NCBI GenBank assembly: GCA_905208975.1
Contig: CAJLRE010000028.1
Span: 1 to 21,638 of the forward strand
Origin: an uncultured Collinsella sp.
Lineage (GTDB): Bacteria > Actinomycetota > Coriobacteriia > Coriobacteriales > Coriobacteriaceae
DNA: 21,638 nucleotides
Direction of reading: 5' to 3'
The translations under genes were made by a program, and so were the position numbers. Each line of letters begins with the position of its first letter. The first letter of the stretch is position 1. This document shows positions 6,381 to 14,472 of the stretch, one piece after another. The notes under the pieces were generated by a model that was not told the DNA's origin, made no database searches, and saw only the letters and a list, made by a program, of their open reading frames with translations.

Positions 6381-7028
6381 ATGACCGTCACCTACGATGC
6401 GTCCCGTGTGACGCTTGTCGATCATCCGCTCGTTCAGCACAAGCTGTCGATCCTGCGCGATAAAAACACCGGCACCAACCAGTTCCGCCAGCTCGTGCGC
6501 GAACTCGCGCTTTTTGACGGCTACGAGGCCATGCGCGACCTGCCCATGGAAGACGTCGAGGTCGAGACCCCCATCACCACCGCCACGTTTAAGCAGCTTG
6601 CCGGCAAAAAGCTCGCCATCGTTCCCATCCTTCGTGCAGGCCTTGGCATGGTCGACGGCATCCTCGACCTGGTACCCTCTGCCCGCGTGGGCCACATCGG
6701 CATGGAGCGCGACGAGGTCACCCACGAGCCGCATGAGTACTACTGCAAGATGCCCAAGGATATCGACCAACGCATCTGCCTGGTTGTCGACCCCATGCTC
6801 GCCACGGGCGGTTCGGCCGAGATGGCTATCAGCTACTTGCGCGAGCGCGGTGTCAAGGACATCCGCATGCTGTGCATCGTCGCGGCCCCCGAGGGTCTCA
6901 AATCACTGACCGAAAAGGACCCCGACGTACATATTTATACGTGCGCCATCGATGACCATCTCAACGAGGCTGCCTACATCGTTCCCGGCCTCGGCGACGC
7001 TGGCGATCGCATCTACGGCACGCTGTAG
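6381..7028 (+). CDS. upp: Uracil phosphoribosyltransferase
   Basis: Upp salvages uracil by joining it to PRPP, giving UMP. The 215-residue protein matches the family length and shows FKQLAGKKLAIVPILRAGLGM in the middle, the PRPP loop VVDPMLATGGSA (135-146) and the uracil-binding C-terminal stretch around YIVPGLGDAGDRIYGTL. The ATG at 6381 follows GAAAGGGG and begins with the conserved lead-in to VTLVDHPLVQHKL. An in-frame ATG at 6312 has no ribosome binding site and would add 23 unlikely residues. It is 123 bases after glpK with no terminator between, so read-through transcription is possible. A strong terminator follows. Placement immediately before the ATP synthase operon repeats the Firmicutes order. 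Confidence 0.97.
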   Translation: MTVTYDASRVTLVDHPLVQHKLSILRDKNTGTNQFRQLVRELALFDGYEAMRDLPMEDVEVETPITTATFKQLAGKKLAIVPILRAGLGMVDGILDLVPSARVGHIGMERDEVTHEPHEYYCKMPKDIDQRICLVVDPMLATGGSAEMAISYLRERGVKDIRMLCIVAAPEGLKSLTEKDPDVHIYTCAIDDHLNEAAYIVPGLGDAGDRIYGTL

Positions 7029-7073
7029 CCGCTGGGCGAGGGCAGATGCACGTGGTCATTCGTGCGTGATTGG

Positions 7074-7113
7074 TGCGTGCGGGCGCTCGAGTGACGCCCG
7101 CACGCATATTTAT
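7074..7113 (+). terminator. Intrinsic terminator after upp
   Basis: TGCGTGCGGGCG (7074-7085), a 9-base loop and CGCCCGCACGCA (7095-7106) form a perfect 12-bp stem. An AT-rich tract TATTTAT follows rather than a pure T run. It separates upp from the ATP synthase operon. Confidence 0.8.
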
Positions 7114-7220
7114 TAGTGACGGTATGGCCGCCGAGGGCCCAAAACGCGCTTTACCGTATGTGCGGTATAAAGAGTGTCTTAAGAAAATGTACAGATGTGT
7201 ATTAACTTGCGTTTTCCCAC

Positions 7221-7248
7221 TTGTCATTGCCTGTCCGGTTCGTACAAT
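7221..7248 (+). promoter_or_regulatory. Candidate atp operon promoter P1
   Basis: TTGTCA (7221-7226) and TACAAT (7243-7248) are both close to sigma-70 consensus with 16-base spacing. Transcription would begin near 7255, leaving a leader of about 240 bases before the first gene. Confidence 0.5.
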
Positions 7249-7403
7249 AGTCAGCAACGCTGTCGGGCTGCGTCGGCGCGCGCTGCGATGTTCGTCAAGT
7301 ACGCTCGTCGGCTATCGCGACCCATTCGTCCTCAGTGCTTGGCCTTTTGTCCGTTTGACACCCCCTGGGGTTAAAGACGCGATTAAGGTTGGGTAACGGT
7401 GCA

Positions 7404-7431
7404 TTGATTTTGCAATCATGCGCCCTAAAAT
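7404..7431 (+). promoter_or_regulatory. Candidate atp operon promoter P2
   Basis: TTGATT (7404-7409) and TAAAAT (7426-7431) are spaced by 16 bases, closer to the first gene than P1. A start near 7438 would give a leader of about 57 bases. It may act with or instead of P1. Confidence 0.4.
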
Positions 7432-7494
7432 ACTAGGACGATGTGAGCGGGGTATGGCTCCATGCGGGCTATATGTCGCGAGAAGGGAACGCAG

Positions 7495-7788
7495 ATGCCG
7501 GTTGAGCTGGCAGGCCACGTGCCGTTCATCGCAATGGGGTTCGTCGTCGGTCTTGTTGCATTTTTGCCGTTGTACCTTGCGCTTGCTCCGGTGCTGGCGC
7601 GTCGACGCGATGCCAACATGACCGTGGGCATGTTGGGTATCATGGTGTCGTTTGCGGTGCTCTTTATGGGCGTCGTGATCGTGCACCTGGTAGTCCCCGC
7701 GGCGCTCATCGCCTTTTTGTGCGGCGAGCTCGCCGGGTTTTTGATTTGTTGGATCGTGATCGCCTGCATGGTGATTATGAAGGATTAA
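7495..7788 (+). CDS. atpI: Small membrane protein at the AtpI position
   Basis: A 97-residue, very hydrophobic protein opens the ATP synthase operon. Three membrane segments are visible at about residues 10-34, 43-66 and 68-95, with the basic loop RRRD at 36-39. AtpI proteins assist c-ring assembly and are poorly conserved, usually around 120-130 residues. This assignment rests on position, size and topology rather than on a motif. The ATG at 7495 follows AGAAGGGA at good spacing; an in-frame upstream ATG at 7462 has no such site. The next gene, atpB, starts 45 bases on. It could equally be a lineage-specific accessory protein. Confidence 0.6.
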   Translation: MPVELAGHVPFIAMGFVVGLVAFLPLYLALAPVLARRRDANMTVGMLGIMVSFAVLFMGVVIVHLVVPAALIAFLCGELAGFLICWIVIACMVIMKD

Positions 7789-7833
7789 AGGCGTTGCCCC
7801 ACCTTGGTGCGGGCAAACAGGGAAGGTGGAATC

Positions 7834-8631
7834 TTGGACGCATTTGCCAAGTTACCCAGCGCGATCGCCGAGCTCGTCGCTGAGTTCTCCTCGGCTCCGG
7901 TCGTGGGTGACCTTAACGCGGGCCTGACGCAGTACTCGTTCTGGCTGCTTATCGCCGCTGTCGTCATGTTCGTGGTCTTCTTCGCGTTTACCAAGAAGCA
8001 GACGGTTGTCCCCGAGGGCTTCTTCGTTAACGGCGTCGAGTGGGTCATCGAGTACGTGCAGGACGATATCGCCAAGGGCGTCGTCGGCGACAACTGGAAG
8101 AAGCACTTCCCGTTTTTGGCCTCGCTGTTCTTCTTTATCCTGATCAACAACTTTATCGGCCTCATCCCCGGCATGAAGCCCGGCACCGGTGCCATCGGCT
8201 GTACCGCCGCCCTTGCACTCGTGTCGTTTGTGTACTTCATCTACTTCGGCATCAAGAAGCACGGTTTCTTTGGGTACTTCAAGAGCCTCGCCCCTGCGGG
8301 CGTTGCCTTCCCCATGAACGTCTTCGTGTGGGTCATCGAGCTCTTCTCGCTGTGCCTGCGTCTGATCACGCTCGCCGTCCGTCTGTTCTGCAACATGTTC
8401 GCCGGCCACATCGTCATGGGCTCGTTCGCCATCATGGCCACGCTCTTTGCCCAGCCGATGCTGGAGCACTTTACGGCCATGAACGCCGTGGGCGCCCTGC
8501 CCAGCGTGGCGTGGGTTTTGATCCTTTTGGTGATCTACGCCGTCGAGCTGATCGTTGCCTTTGTTCAGGCATACGTCTTTACGGTCCTCGAGGCCGTGTA
8601 CATCCAGATCGCAGAGGCTGACGCCCACTAG
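7834..8631 (+). CDS. atpB: F0F1 ATP synthase subunit a
   Basis: Subunit a forms the proton half-channels next to the c-ring. The protein is strongly hydrophobic with five or more membrane helices and contains the hallmark segment LAVRLFCNMFAGH. R183 corresponds to the essential arginine (R210 in E. coli). Upstream KKHFPFLASLFFFILINNFIGLIPG, trimmed to its core FPFLASLFFFILINN, matches the family. The C-terminal helix has VELIVAFVQAYVFTVL. I choose the TTG at 7834 because GGAAGGTGG ends seven bases earlier. A longer frame from the TTG at 7804 would place that ribosome binding site inside the gene. Length from 7834 is 265 residues. A 98-base gap with a hairpin separates it from atpE. Confidence 0.95.
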   Translation: MDAFAKLPSAIAELVAEFSSAPVVGDLNAGLTQYSFWLLIAAVVMFVVFFAFTKKQTVVPEGFFVNGVEWVIEYVQDDIAKGVVGDNWKKHFPFLASLFFFILINNFIGLIPGMKPGTGAIGCTAALALVSFVYFIYFGIKKHGFFGYFKSLAPAGVAFPMNVFVWVIELFSLCLRLITLAVRLFCNMFAGHIVMGSFAIMATLFAQPMLEHFTAMNAVGALPSVAWVLILLVIYAVELIVAFVQAYVFTVLEAVYIQIAEADAH

Positions 8632-8654
8632 CGGTCGCATTCATTTGGTGTTCG

Positions 8655-8679
8655 GAGGCGCGGCACCCGCGTGCGCCTC
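8655..8679 (+). promoter_or_regulatory. Hairpin in the atpB-atpE gap
   Basis: GAGGCGC (8655-8661) pairs with GCGCCTC (8673-8679) around an 11-base loop. It lies in the only sizeable gap within the operon, ahead of the gene whose product is needed in the highest copy number. It may protect or process the mRNA, and no T tract follows, so termination is unlikely. Confidence 0.35.
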
Positions 8680-8729
8680 TACAACATAGGTATTTATCCT
8701 GCGCACATGCGCACGACAAAGGAGGAATC

Positions 8730-8921
8730 GTGGGAGTTATCGGATATGGTCTCGGCGTTATCGGTGCCGGTCTCGCAATTGGTCTTGCAGCACTCGGTGC
8801 TACGAGCGCTATGGCTCGTCAGCCTGAGGTCCAGGGCCGTGCCTTCACCGTCTTCATTCTTGCATCTGCATTCACCGAGGCTCTGGGCCTGATCGGCTTC
8901 GTCGTTACGCTGATTTCGTAA
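8730..8921 (+). CDS. atpE: F0F1 ATP synthase subunit c
   Basis: Subunit c is the two-helix hairpin that assembles into the rotor ring. At 63 residues it is shorter than the usual 70-85, mainly because helix 1 starts late. The polar loop A29-R30-Q31-P32-E33 is canonical and the ion-carrying carboxylate is E50 in FTEALGLIGF. Na+-type rings have a Gln in helix 1 (GxGQG) and a Ser or Thr right after the Glu. Here the positions read AGLAIG and E-A, which indicates proton coupling. The GTG start is preceded by a perfect AAAGGAGG and no upstream in-frame start exists, so the short N-terminus appears real. The strong ribosome binding site fits the high stoichiometry of subunit c. Confidence 0.95.
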   Translation: MGVIGYGLGVIGAGLAIGLAALGATSAMARQPEVQGRAFTVFILASAFTEALGLIGFVVTLIS

Positions 8922-8942
8922 TTGAGCACGAAGGTAGTCGCC

Positions 8943-9539
8943 ATGAAGCATTTCAACCACGCGAAAGCCGCCGTTGCGCTGACGGGCGCCATGCTCGCCA
9001 TGCCGGTGTCGGCATTCGCCGAGGAGTCTGAGAACAAGGCCGAGATCCTCGTCCCCAAGATGGCGGAATTCGTCCCTGCACTCATTGCCTTCCTCATCAT
9101 CTTCATCGTTTTGGCCAAGTTCGCCTGGCCGCAGATTCTGCAGACGATGGAAGAGCGCGGCAAGCGCATCAAGGACAGCCTCGATGAGGCCGAGACCACC
9201 AAGCGCAAGGCCATCGAGGCCCGCAAGGAGTCCGACGCCCTCGTCACCGACGCCCGTCGTCAGGCTGCCGACATCGTGACCGCCGCCCGCCAGGACGCCG
9301 AGTCCGAGCGCGCCCGTATCATCGCCAAGGCTCACGAGGAGGCCGAGGACATCATCGCCAAGGCCCACGCCAACGCCGAGGACGAGCGCAACTCCATCTA
9401 TGCCGCCGCTGCCGGCTCCATCGCCGATCTTTCCGTCTCCGTTGCGACCAAGATCGTCGGCGAGGCCCTCGAGAACGACGACGAGCAGCGTCGTCTGATC
9501 GAGCGCTACATCAAGGAAGCAGGTAGCCTGAATGCCTAA
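8943..9539 (+). CDS. atpF: F0F1 ATP synthase subunit b with predicted signal peptide
   Basis: Subunit b is the membrane-anchored stalk that holds the alpha-beta head still. The protein has an N-terminal hydrophobic segment (residues 7-25) ending in S-A-F-A, followed by acidic EE. This looks like a cleavable signal peptide with cleavage after A26. The true membrane anchor is at about 43-60 (FVPALIAFLIIFIVLAKF), followed by the conserved WPQIL. From about residue 70 onward a long charged Ala/Glu/Arg coiled coil forms the stalk. The ATG at 8943 is preferred over an in-frame TTG at 8922 because GAAGG precedes it at the right distance. It gives 198 residues. The last eight bases overlap atpH. Confidence 0.94.
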   Translation: MKHFNHAKAAVALTGAMLAMPVSAFAEESENKAEILVPKMAEFVPALIAFLIIFIVLAKFAWPQILQTMEERGKRIKDSLDEAETTKRKAIEARKESDALVTDARRQAADIVTAARQDAESERARIIAKAHEEAEDIIAKAHANAEDERNSIYAAAAGSIADLSVSVATKIVGEALENDDEQRRLIERYIKEAGSLNA

Positions 9540-10008
9540 CAGCCGCATGGAGAACAGGGTTCTCGAGACCTATGCACGCACCCTTCTGGAGGCCGCTAAG
9601 GCCGAGGGCCATGTGTTCCGCGATCTTCACGAGCTTGAGGTCATCGCGAACGCCAGCCCCGAGGTGCTTGCCGTCCTCGGTACCGTGTTCGAGCGCGGCC
9701 AGCTCGATCTTCTGCCGCAGATTGCATCGACTTATCGGATGGTAACCGCGACTGACGAGGACGTCGTAGGCGTCACCGTCACCACGGCTGTCCCGCTCGA
9801 TGACGAGCTGCGCCGCACGATTACCGAGAAATGCGAGGCCGATCTTAAGCGCAAGGTATTCCTGATCGAGAAGGTCGATCCGTCCGTCATCGGCGGTCTG
9901 ATTCTCGAGGCCCGCGGCCAGCGTCGCGACGTTACCGTCAAGACCCAGCTGCGTGCAGCGCGTGAGGCCCTCGGTTCCACGATTTTGAATAACGGAGGTG
10001 AAGCCTAG
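9532..10008 (+). CDS. atpH: F0F1 ATP synthase subunit delta (short form)
   Basis: Delta links the top of the alpha-beta head to subunit b. The C-terminal half is typical: VFLIEKVDPSVIGGLILEARG (trimmed core KVDPSVIGGLILEARG) and a basic VKTQLRAAREAL helix. The N-terminal helical domain begins with ENRVLETYARTLLEAAK but is about 25 residues shorter than usual, giving 158 residues overall instead of roughly 175-180. The ATG at 9532 overlaps the end of atpF and follows AAGGA; an alternative ATG lies at 9547. No frameshift is evident, so the shortening is probably natural for the lineage. atpA starts two bases after its stop. Confidence 0.92.
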   Translation: MPNSRMENRVLETYARTLLEAAKAEGHVFRDLHELEVIANASPEVLAVLGTVFERGQLDLLPQIASTYRMVTATDEDVVGVTVTTAVPLDDELRRTITEKCEADLKRKVFLIEKVDPSVIGGLILEARGQRRDVTVKTQLRAAREALGSTILNNGGEA

Positions 10009-10010
10009 TT

Positions 10011-11618
10011 ATGTCCGATACCCTCAATGCCGAAAGCATCGCCCGCGCCCTGCAGGCGAAGCTCGATGGCCTGGCGGCTACCGTCGACACGCAAGAGGTT
10101 TCCCATGTTGACGAGGTCGGCGACGGCATCGCGCGCGTCTCGGGACTGCGCAACGCCATGGCCGGCGAGCTCTTGGAGTTCAAGAGCTCCGAGACCGGCG
10201 AGACCGTCTACGGCCTTGCCCAGAACCTCGACCGCGATGAGGTCGGTGCCGTTCTGTTTGGTGCCGTCAACGTCATCAAGGAAGGCGACGAGTGCCGCAC
10301 CACCGGTCGCGTCATGGATATTCCCGTGAGCCGCGCCATGCTCGGCCGCGTCGTCAACCCGCTGGGCCAGCCCATCGACGGCCTGGGCGATATCGTCGCC
10401 ACGCACCGTCGTCCCATCGAGTTCAAGGCCCCCGGCGTTATCGACCGTACTCCGGTGTGCGAGCCGGTTCAGACCGGCCTGCTTGCCATCGACTCCATGG
10501 TGCCTATCGGCCGCGGCCAGCGTGAGCTCATCATTGGCGACCGTAAGACCGGCAAGACCGCTATCGCGATCGACGCCATCCTCAACCAGCGCGGTAAGGA
10601 TATGGTCTGCATTTACGTCGCCATCGGTCAGAAGGCCTCCACGGTTGCCAACATCCGTGAGACCCTCGCTCAGCATGGCGCGCTCGACTACACCATCATC
10701 GTCTCGGCCACCGCTGCCGACTCGGCCCCTATGCAGTACATCGCCCCTATGGCCGGTGCCGCTATCGGCGAGTTCTTTATGTACAACGGCGAGAACGGCG
10801 AGCCCGCTTCCGAGACCAACCCCGGCGGCCATGTGCTCGTCATCTACGATGACCTGTCCAAGCAGGCTGTCGCCTATCGTCAGATGTCGCTGACGCTGCA
10901 TCGTCCGCCCGGACGCGAGGCCTATCCTGGCGACATCTTCTACCTGCACTCTCGTCTGCTCGAGCGTGCCGTCAAGATGTCCAAGAAGAACGGCTACGGC
11001 TCCATGACGGCCCTGCCGGTCATCGAGACCCAGGACGGCGACGTCTCGGCCTACATTCCGACCAACGTCATTTCCATTACCGATGGTCAGATCTACCTGC
11101 AGTCCGAGCTCTTCTTCCAGGGCCAGCGCCCGGCAGTCGACGTCGGCATCTCGGTGTCGCGCGTCGGTGGCTCCGCTCAGACCAAGGCCATGAAGCAGGT
11201 CGCCGGCAACCTCCGTCTGGACCTTGCCGCCTACCGTGAGCTCGCCGGCTTTACCCAGTTCGGTTCCGACCTGGATGCAGCCACCCAAAAGCAGCTCACC
11301 CACGGTGCGCACATGACCGAGCTCCTCAAGCAGCCTCGCTTTAAGCCGTTCGACGTCGCCGAGCAGATCGTTACGCTGTTCGCCGGCAACGAGGGCTTCA
11401 TCGACGACCTGCCCCTTTCCGAGGTGCTGCCGTTCCGCGCCGAGCTGCTCGAGTACATGAACGCTGGCTTTGGTGGCTTGCTGCAGAAGGTCCGTACCAA
11501 CAAGATCGACGGCGAGACCAAAGAGCAGCTGCTTCAGGCCATCACCGATTTCAAGAACGAGTACGCCTCCAAGCATGCCTCCACCGCGAGTGCAGCTGAG
11601 GGCGCAGAGGAGAACTAA
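10011..11618 (+). CDS. atpA: F0F1 ATP synthase subunit alpha
   Basis: Alpha subunits alternate with beta in the catalytic hexamer and bind nucleotide at non-catalytic sites. The 535-residue protein shows Walker A GDRKTGKT (176-183), where the common form is GDRQTGKT. It also carries the signature PAVDVGISVSRVGG with the arginine finger R384. The beta-barrel domain occupies the first 95 residues or so. After the conserved C-terminal helices comes a short Ala/Ser/Glu-rich tail (from about residue 517). The start follows GGAGGTGA located at the end of atpH, so translation is probably coupled. Five bases separate its stop from atpG. Confidence 0.98.
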   Translation: MSDTLNAESIARALQAKLDGLAATVDTQEVSHVDEVGDGIARVSGLRNAMAGELLEFKSSETGETVYGLAQNLDRDEVGAVLFGAVNVIKEGDECRTTGRVMDIPVSRAMLGRVVNPLGQPIDGLGDIVATHRRPIEFKAPGVIDRTPVCEPVQTGLLAIDSMVPIGRGQRELIIGDRKTGKTAIAIDAILNQRGKDMVCIYVAIGQKASTVANIRETLAQHGALDYTIIVSATAADSAPMQYIAPMAGAAIGEFFMYNGENGEPASETNPGGHVLVIYDDLSKQAVAYRQMSLTLHRPPGREAYPGDIFYLHSRLLERAVKMSKKNGYGSMTALPVIETQDGDVSAYIPTNVISITDGQIYLQSELFFQGQRPAVDVGISVSRVGGSAQTKAMKQVAGNLRLDLAAYRELAGFTQFGSDLDAATQKQLTHGAHMTELLKQPRFKPFDVAEQIVTLFAGNEGFIDDLPLSEVLPFRAELLEYMNAGFGGLLQKVRTNKIDGETKEQLLQAITDFKNEYASKHASTASAAEGAEEN

Positions 11619-11623
11619 GCTCT

Positions 11624-12531
11624 ATGGCTAACCTTCGCGACATTAAGAAGCGAATCTCCTCGGTCACGAGCACCAAGCAGATCACGCGCACGATGGAGAT
11701 GGTCTCTACGGCCAAGATCCGTCGCGCGCTCGATCGCGCCACGCAGGCTGAGCCCTACAAGAAGGCGCTCACCGACGTCATGCACACTGTTGCGAGCGAT
11801 GCAGAGACTGCAGGCGACAACCCCATGCTCAAAACGCATGAGGAGTTCAAGCGCGGTCTGATTATCGCGATCACGTCCGATCGCGGTCTGGCAGGCGGCT
11901 TCAACGTCAACGTTGAGCGTTCCTGCGAGAAGATCGCTCGCGAATGGGAGCATGATGGCGCCGAGTGCGAGATTATCGCATGCGGTCGCAAGGCGAGCGA
12001 GTACTTCCGCAGCCGCGCCAACACGGTCATGCACTTCGAGGGATCTTCGGCCGATCCGAACCTCGAGGACGCCCGCATGATCGCGAGCTATATCTGCGAC
12101 GAGTACTCCAAGGGCCAGCTCGACCGCGTCGAGATCGTGTACCATCACGCTCGCAACCGCGTCGATCAGGTTCTTCGTACCGAGCATTTGCTTCCGCTCG
12201 ACCCCGAGATGGTCGCCATGGCACATGGCCCGCGCAAGAACGCAGACGAGGGCCCCGAGCGTGTCTCGTCCTCGTTCAAGTTCGTGCCGAGCGCCCAGCA
12301 CGTTCTGGGTGAGCTGGTCCCCAGCTACATCCTGACCGTCATTCACCAGGCGCTGATCGATTCGGCCGCCGCCGAGCAGGGTGCACGTCGTAAGGCCATG
12401 CACTCCGCCACGGAGAACGCGACGTCGATCATCTCGACTCTTACCCGTACGTATAACCGCGTGCGTCAGGCTTCCATTACCACGGAGATCAACGAGATCG
12501 TGGGCGGAGCCGCAGCATTGGAGGAACACTA

Positions 12532-12532
<1 letters not shown>
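11624..12532 (+). CDS. atpG: F0F1 ATP synthase subunit gamma
   Basis: Gamma is the rotating central stalk. The 302-residue protein has the conserved N-terminal helix (LRDIKKRISSVTSTKQIT, then MEMVSTAK), the internal SDRGLAGGFN, and the C-terminal helix with ENATSIISTLTRTYNRVRQA and ITTEINEIVGGAAAL. These two ends form the coiled coil inside the head. The length is within the normal range. The ribosome binding site AGAGGAGA lies in the end of atpA. Its TAA overlaps the ATG of atpD by one base (TAATG), a classic coupling arrangement that keeps gamma and beta production linked. Confidence 0.97.
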
Positions 12533-13985
<1,453 letters not shown>

Positions 13986-13986
<1 letters not shown>

Positions 13987-14384
13987 TGGCTATGCAAATC
14001 CGCATCGTGTGTCCGGAGAGCTGCGCCTATGAGGGCGAGGCGGCGTTTGTCGCCCTGCCTTCCACGGACGGCGAGTTCGGCATTCTTCCGCGTCACGCTA
14101 GCGAGATCTGCACGATCGACCGCGGTTACGTTCGCGTTTCCGATAAGGCCATGGGCACTGTCGACCACACGTTTGCCGTGGCCGGCGGCTATGCCCAGGT
14201 TGCGGACGATGTCGTGACCGTTCTCGCCGAGCGCGCTTGCGATTTGGCGACCGTCGATGCCGACAAGCTTAAAGCTGATATTCAAGGTTTTGAAGAGAAG
14301 CTGGGTAATTTGTCGGAGGATGATGCACGCCGCGCCTACCTCTATAATGAAATCGCATGGTGTAAGCTCAAGCTTGCCCAATAG
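13986..14384 (+). CDS. atpC: F0F1 ATP synthase subunit epsilon
   Basis: Epsilon binds gamma, couples rotation and can inhibit ATP hydrolysis. The N-terminal beta-sandwich includes GEFGILPRHA (the family's G-x-x-G-I-L-P-x-H-A pattern) and GGYAQVADDVVTVLAERA. A C-terminal helical pair follows from about residue 85. Length, 132 residues, is normal. The GTG at 13986 is favoured over the ATG at 13992 because GGAGG in the end of atpD sits seven bases before the GTG but 13 before the ATG. It is the last gene of the operon and is followed by a strong terminator. Confidence 0.95.
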
Positions 14385-14420
14385 TCAAACGATTTAGCGT
14401 TCGACCATTTGCGAACACAT

Positions 14421-14459
14421 CATGCCCGGGATGGCTTGGCCACCCCGGGCATGCTTTTT
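14421..14459 (+). terminator. Intrinsic terminator of the atp operon, just before murA
   Basis: CATGCCCGGG (14421-14430) pairs with CCCGGGCATG (14444-14453). TGGC/GCCA extends the stem inside after one A-C mismatch, with loop TTG. T14455-T14459 follow. A smaller hairpin, GTTCG/CGAAC at 14399-14416, precedes it. The T tract is almost joined to the murA ribosome binding site. Confidence 0.9.
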
Positions 14460-14472
14460 GAAAGGGTAGACC

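Larger units (their letters stand above)
7114..7494 (+). other. Long leader region of the ATP synthase operon
   Basis: About 380 bases between the upp terminator and the first atp gene contain no supportable gene. Two promoter candidates are listed separately. Other structure includes an imperfect hairpin around TACCG (7152-7156) / CGGTA (7163-7167) and a tiny perfect one, ACCCC-CT-GGGGT at 7360-7371. If the upstream promoter is used, the transcript would have a leader of about 240 bases, enough for control of translation or attenuation. No known riboswitch class was recognised. Confidence 0.5.

Noticed and set aside
10005..11576. 523-codon open frame antisense to atpA
   Set aside because: Complete overlap with a secure atpA. 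Long antisense frames are expected with this codon bias.
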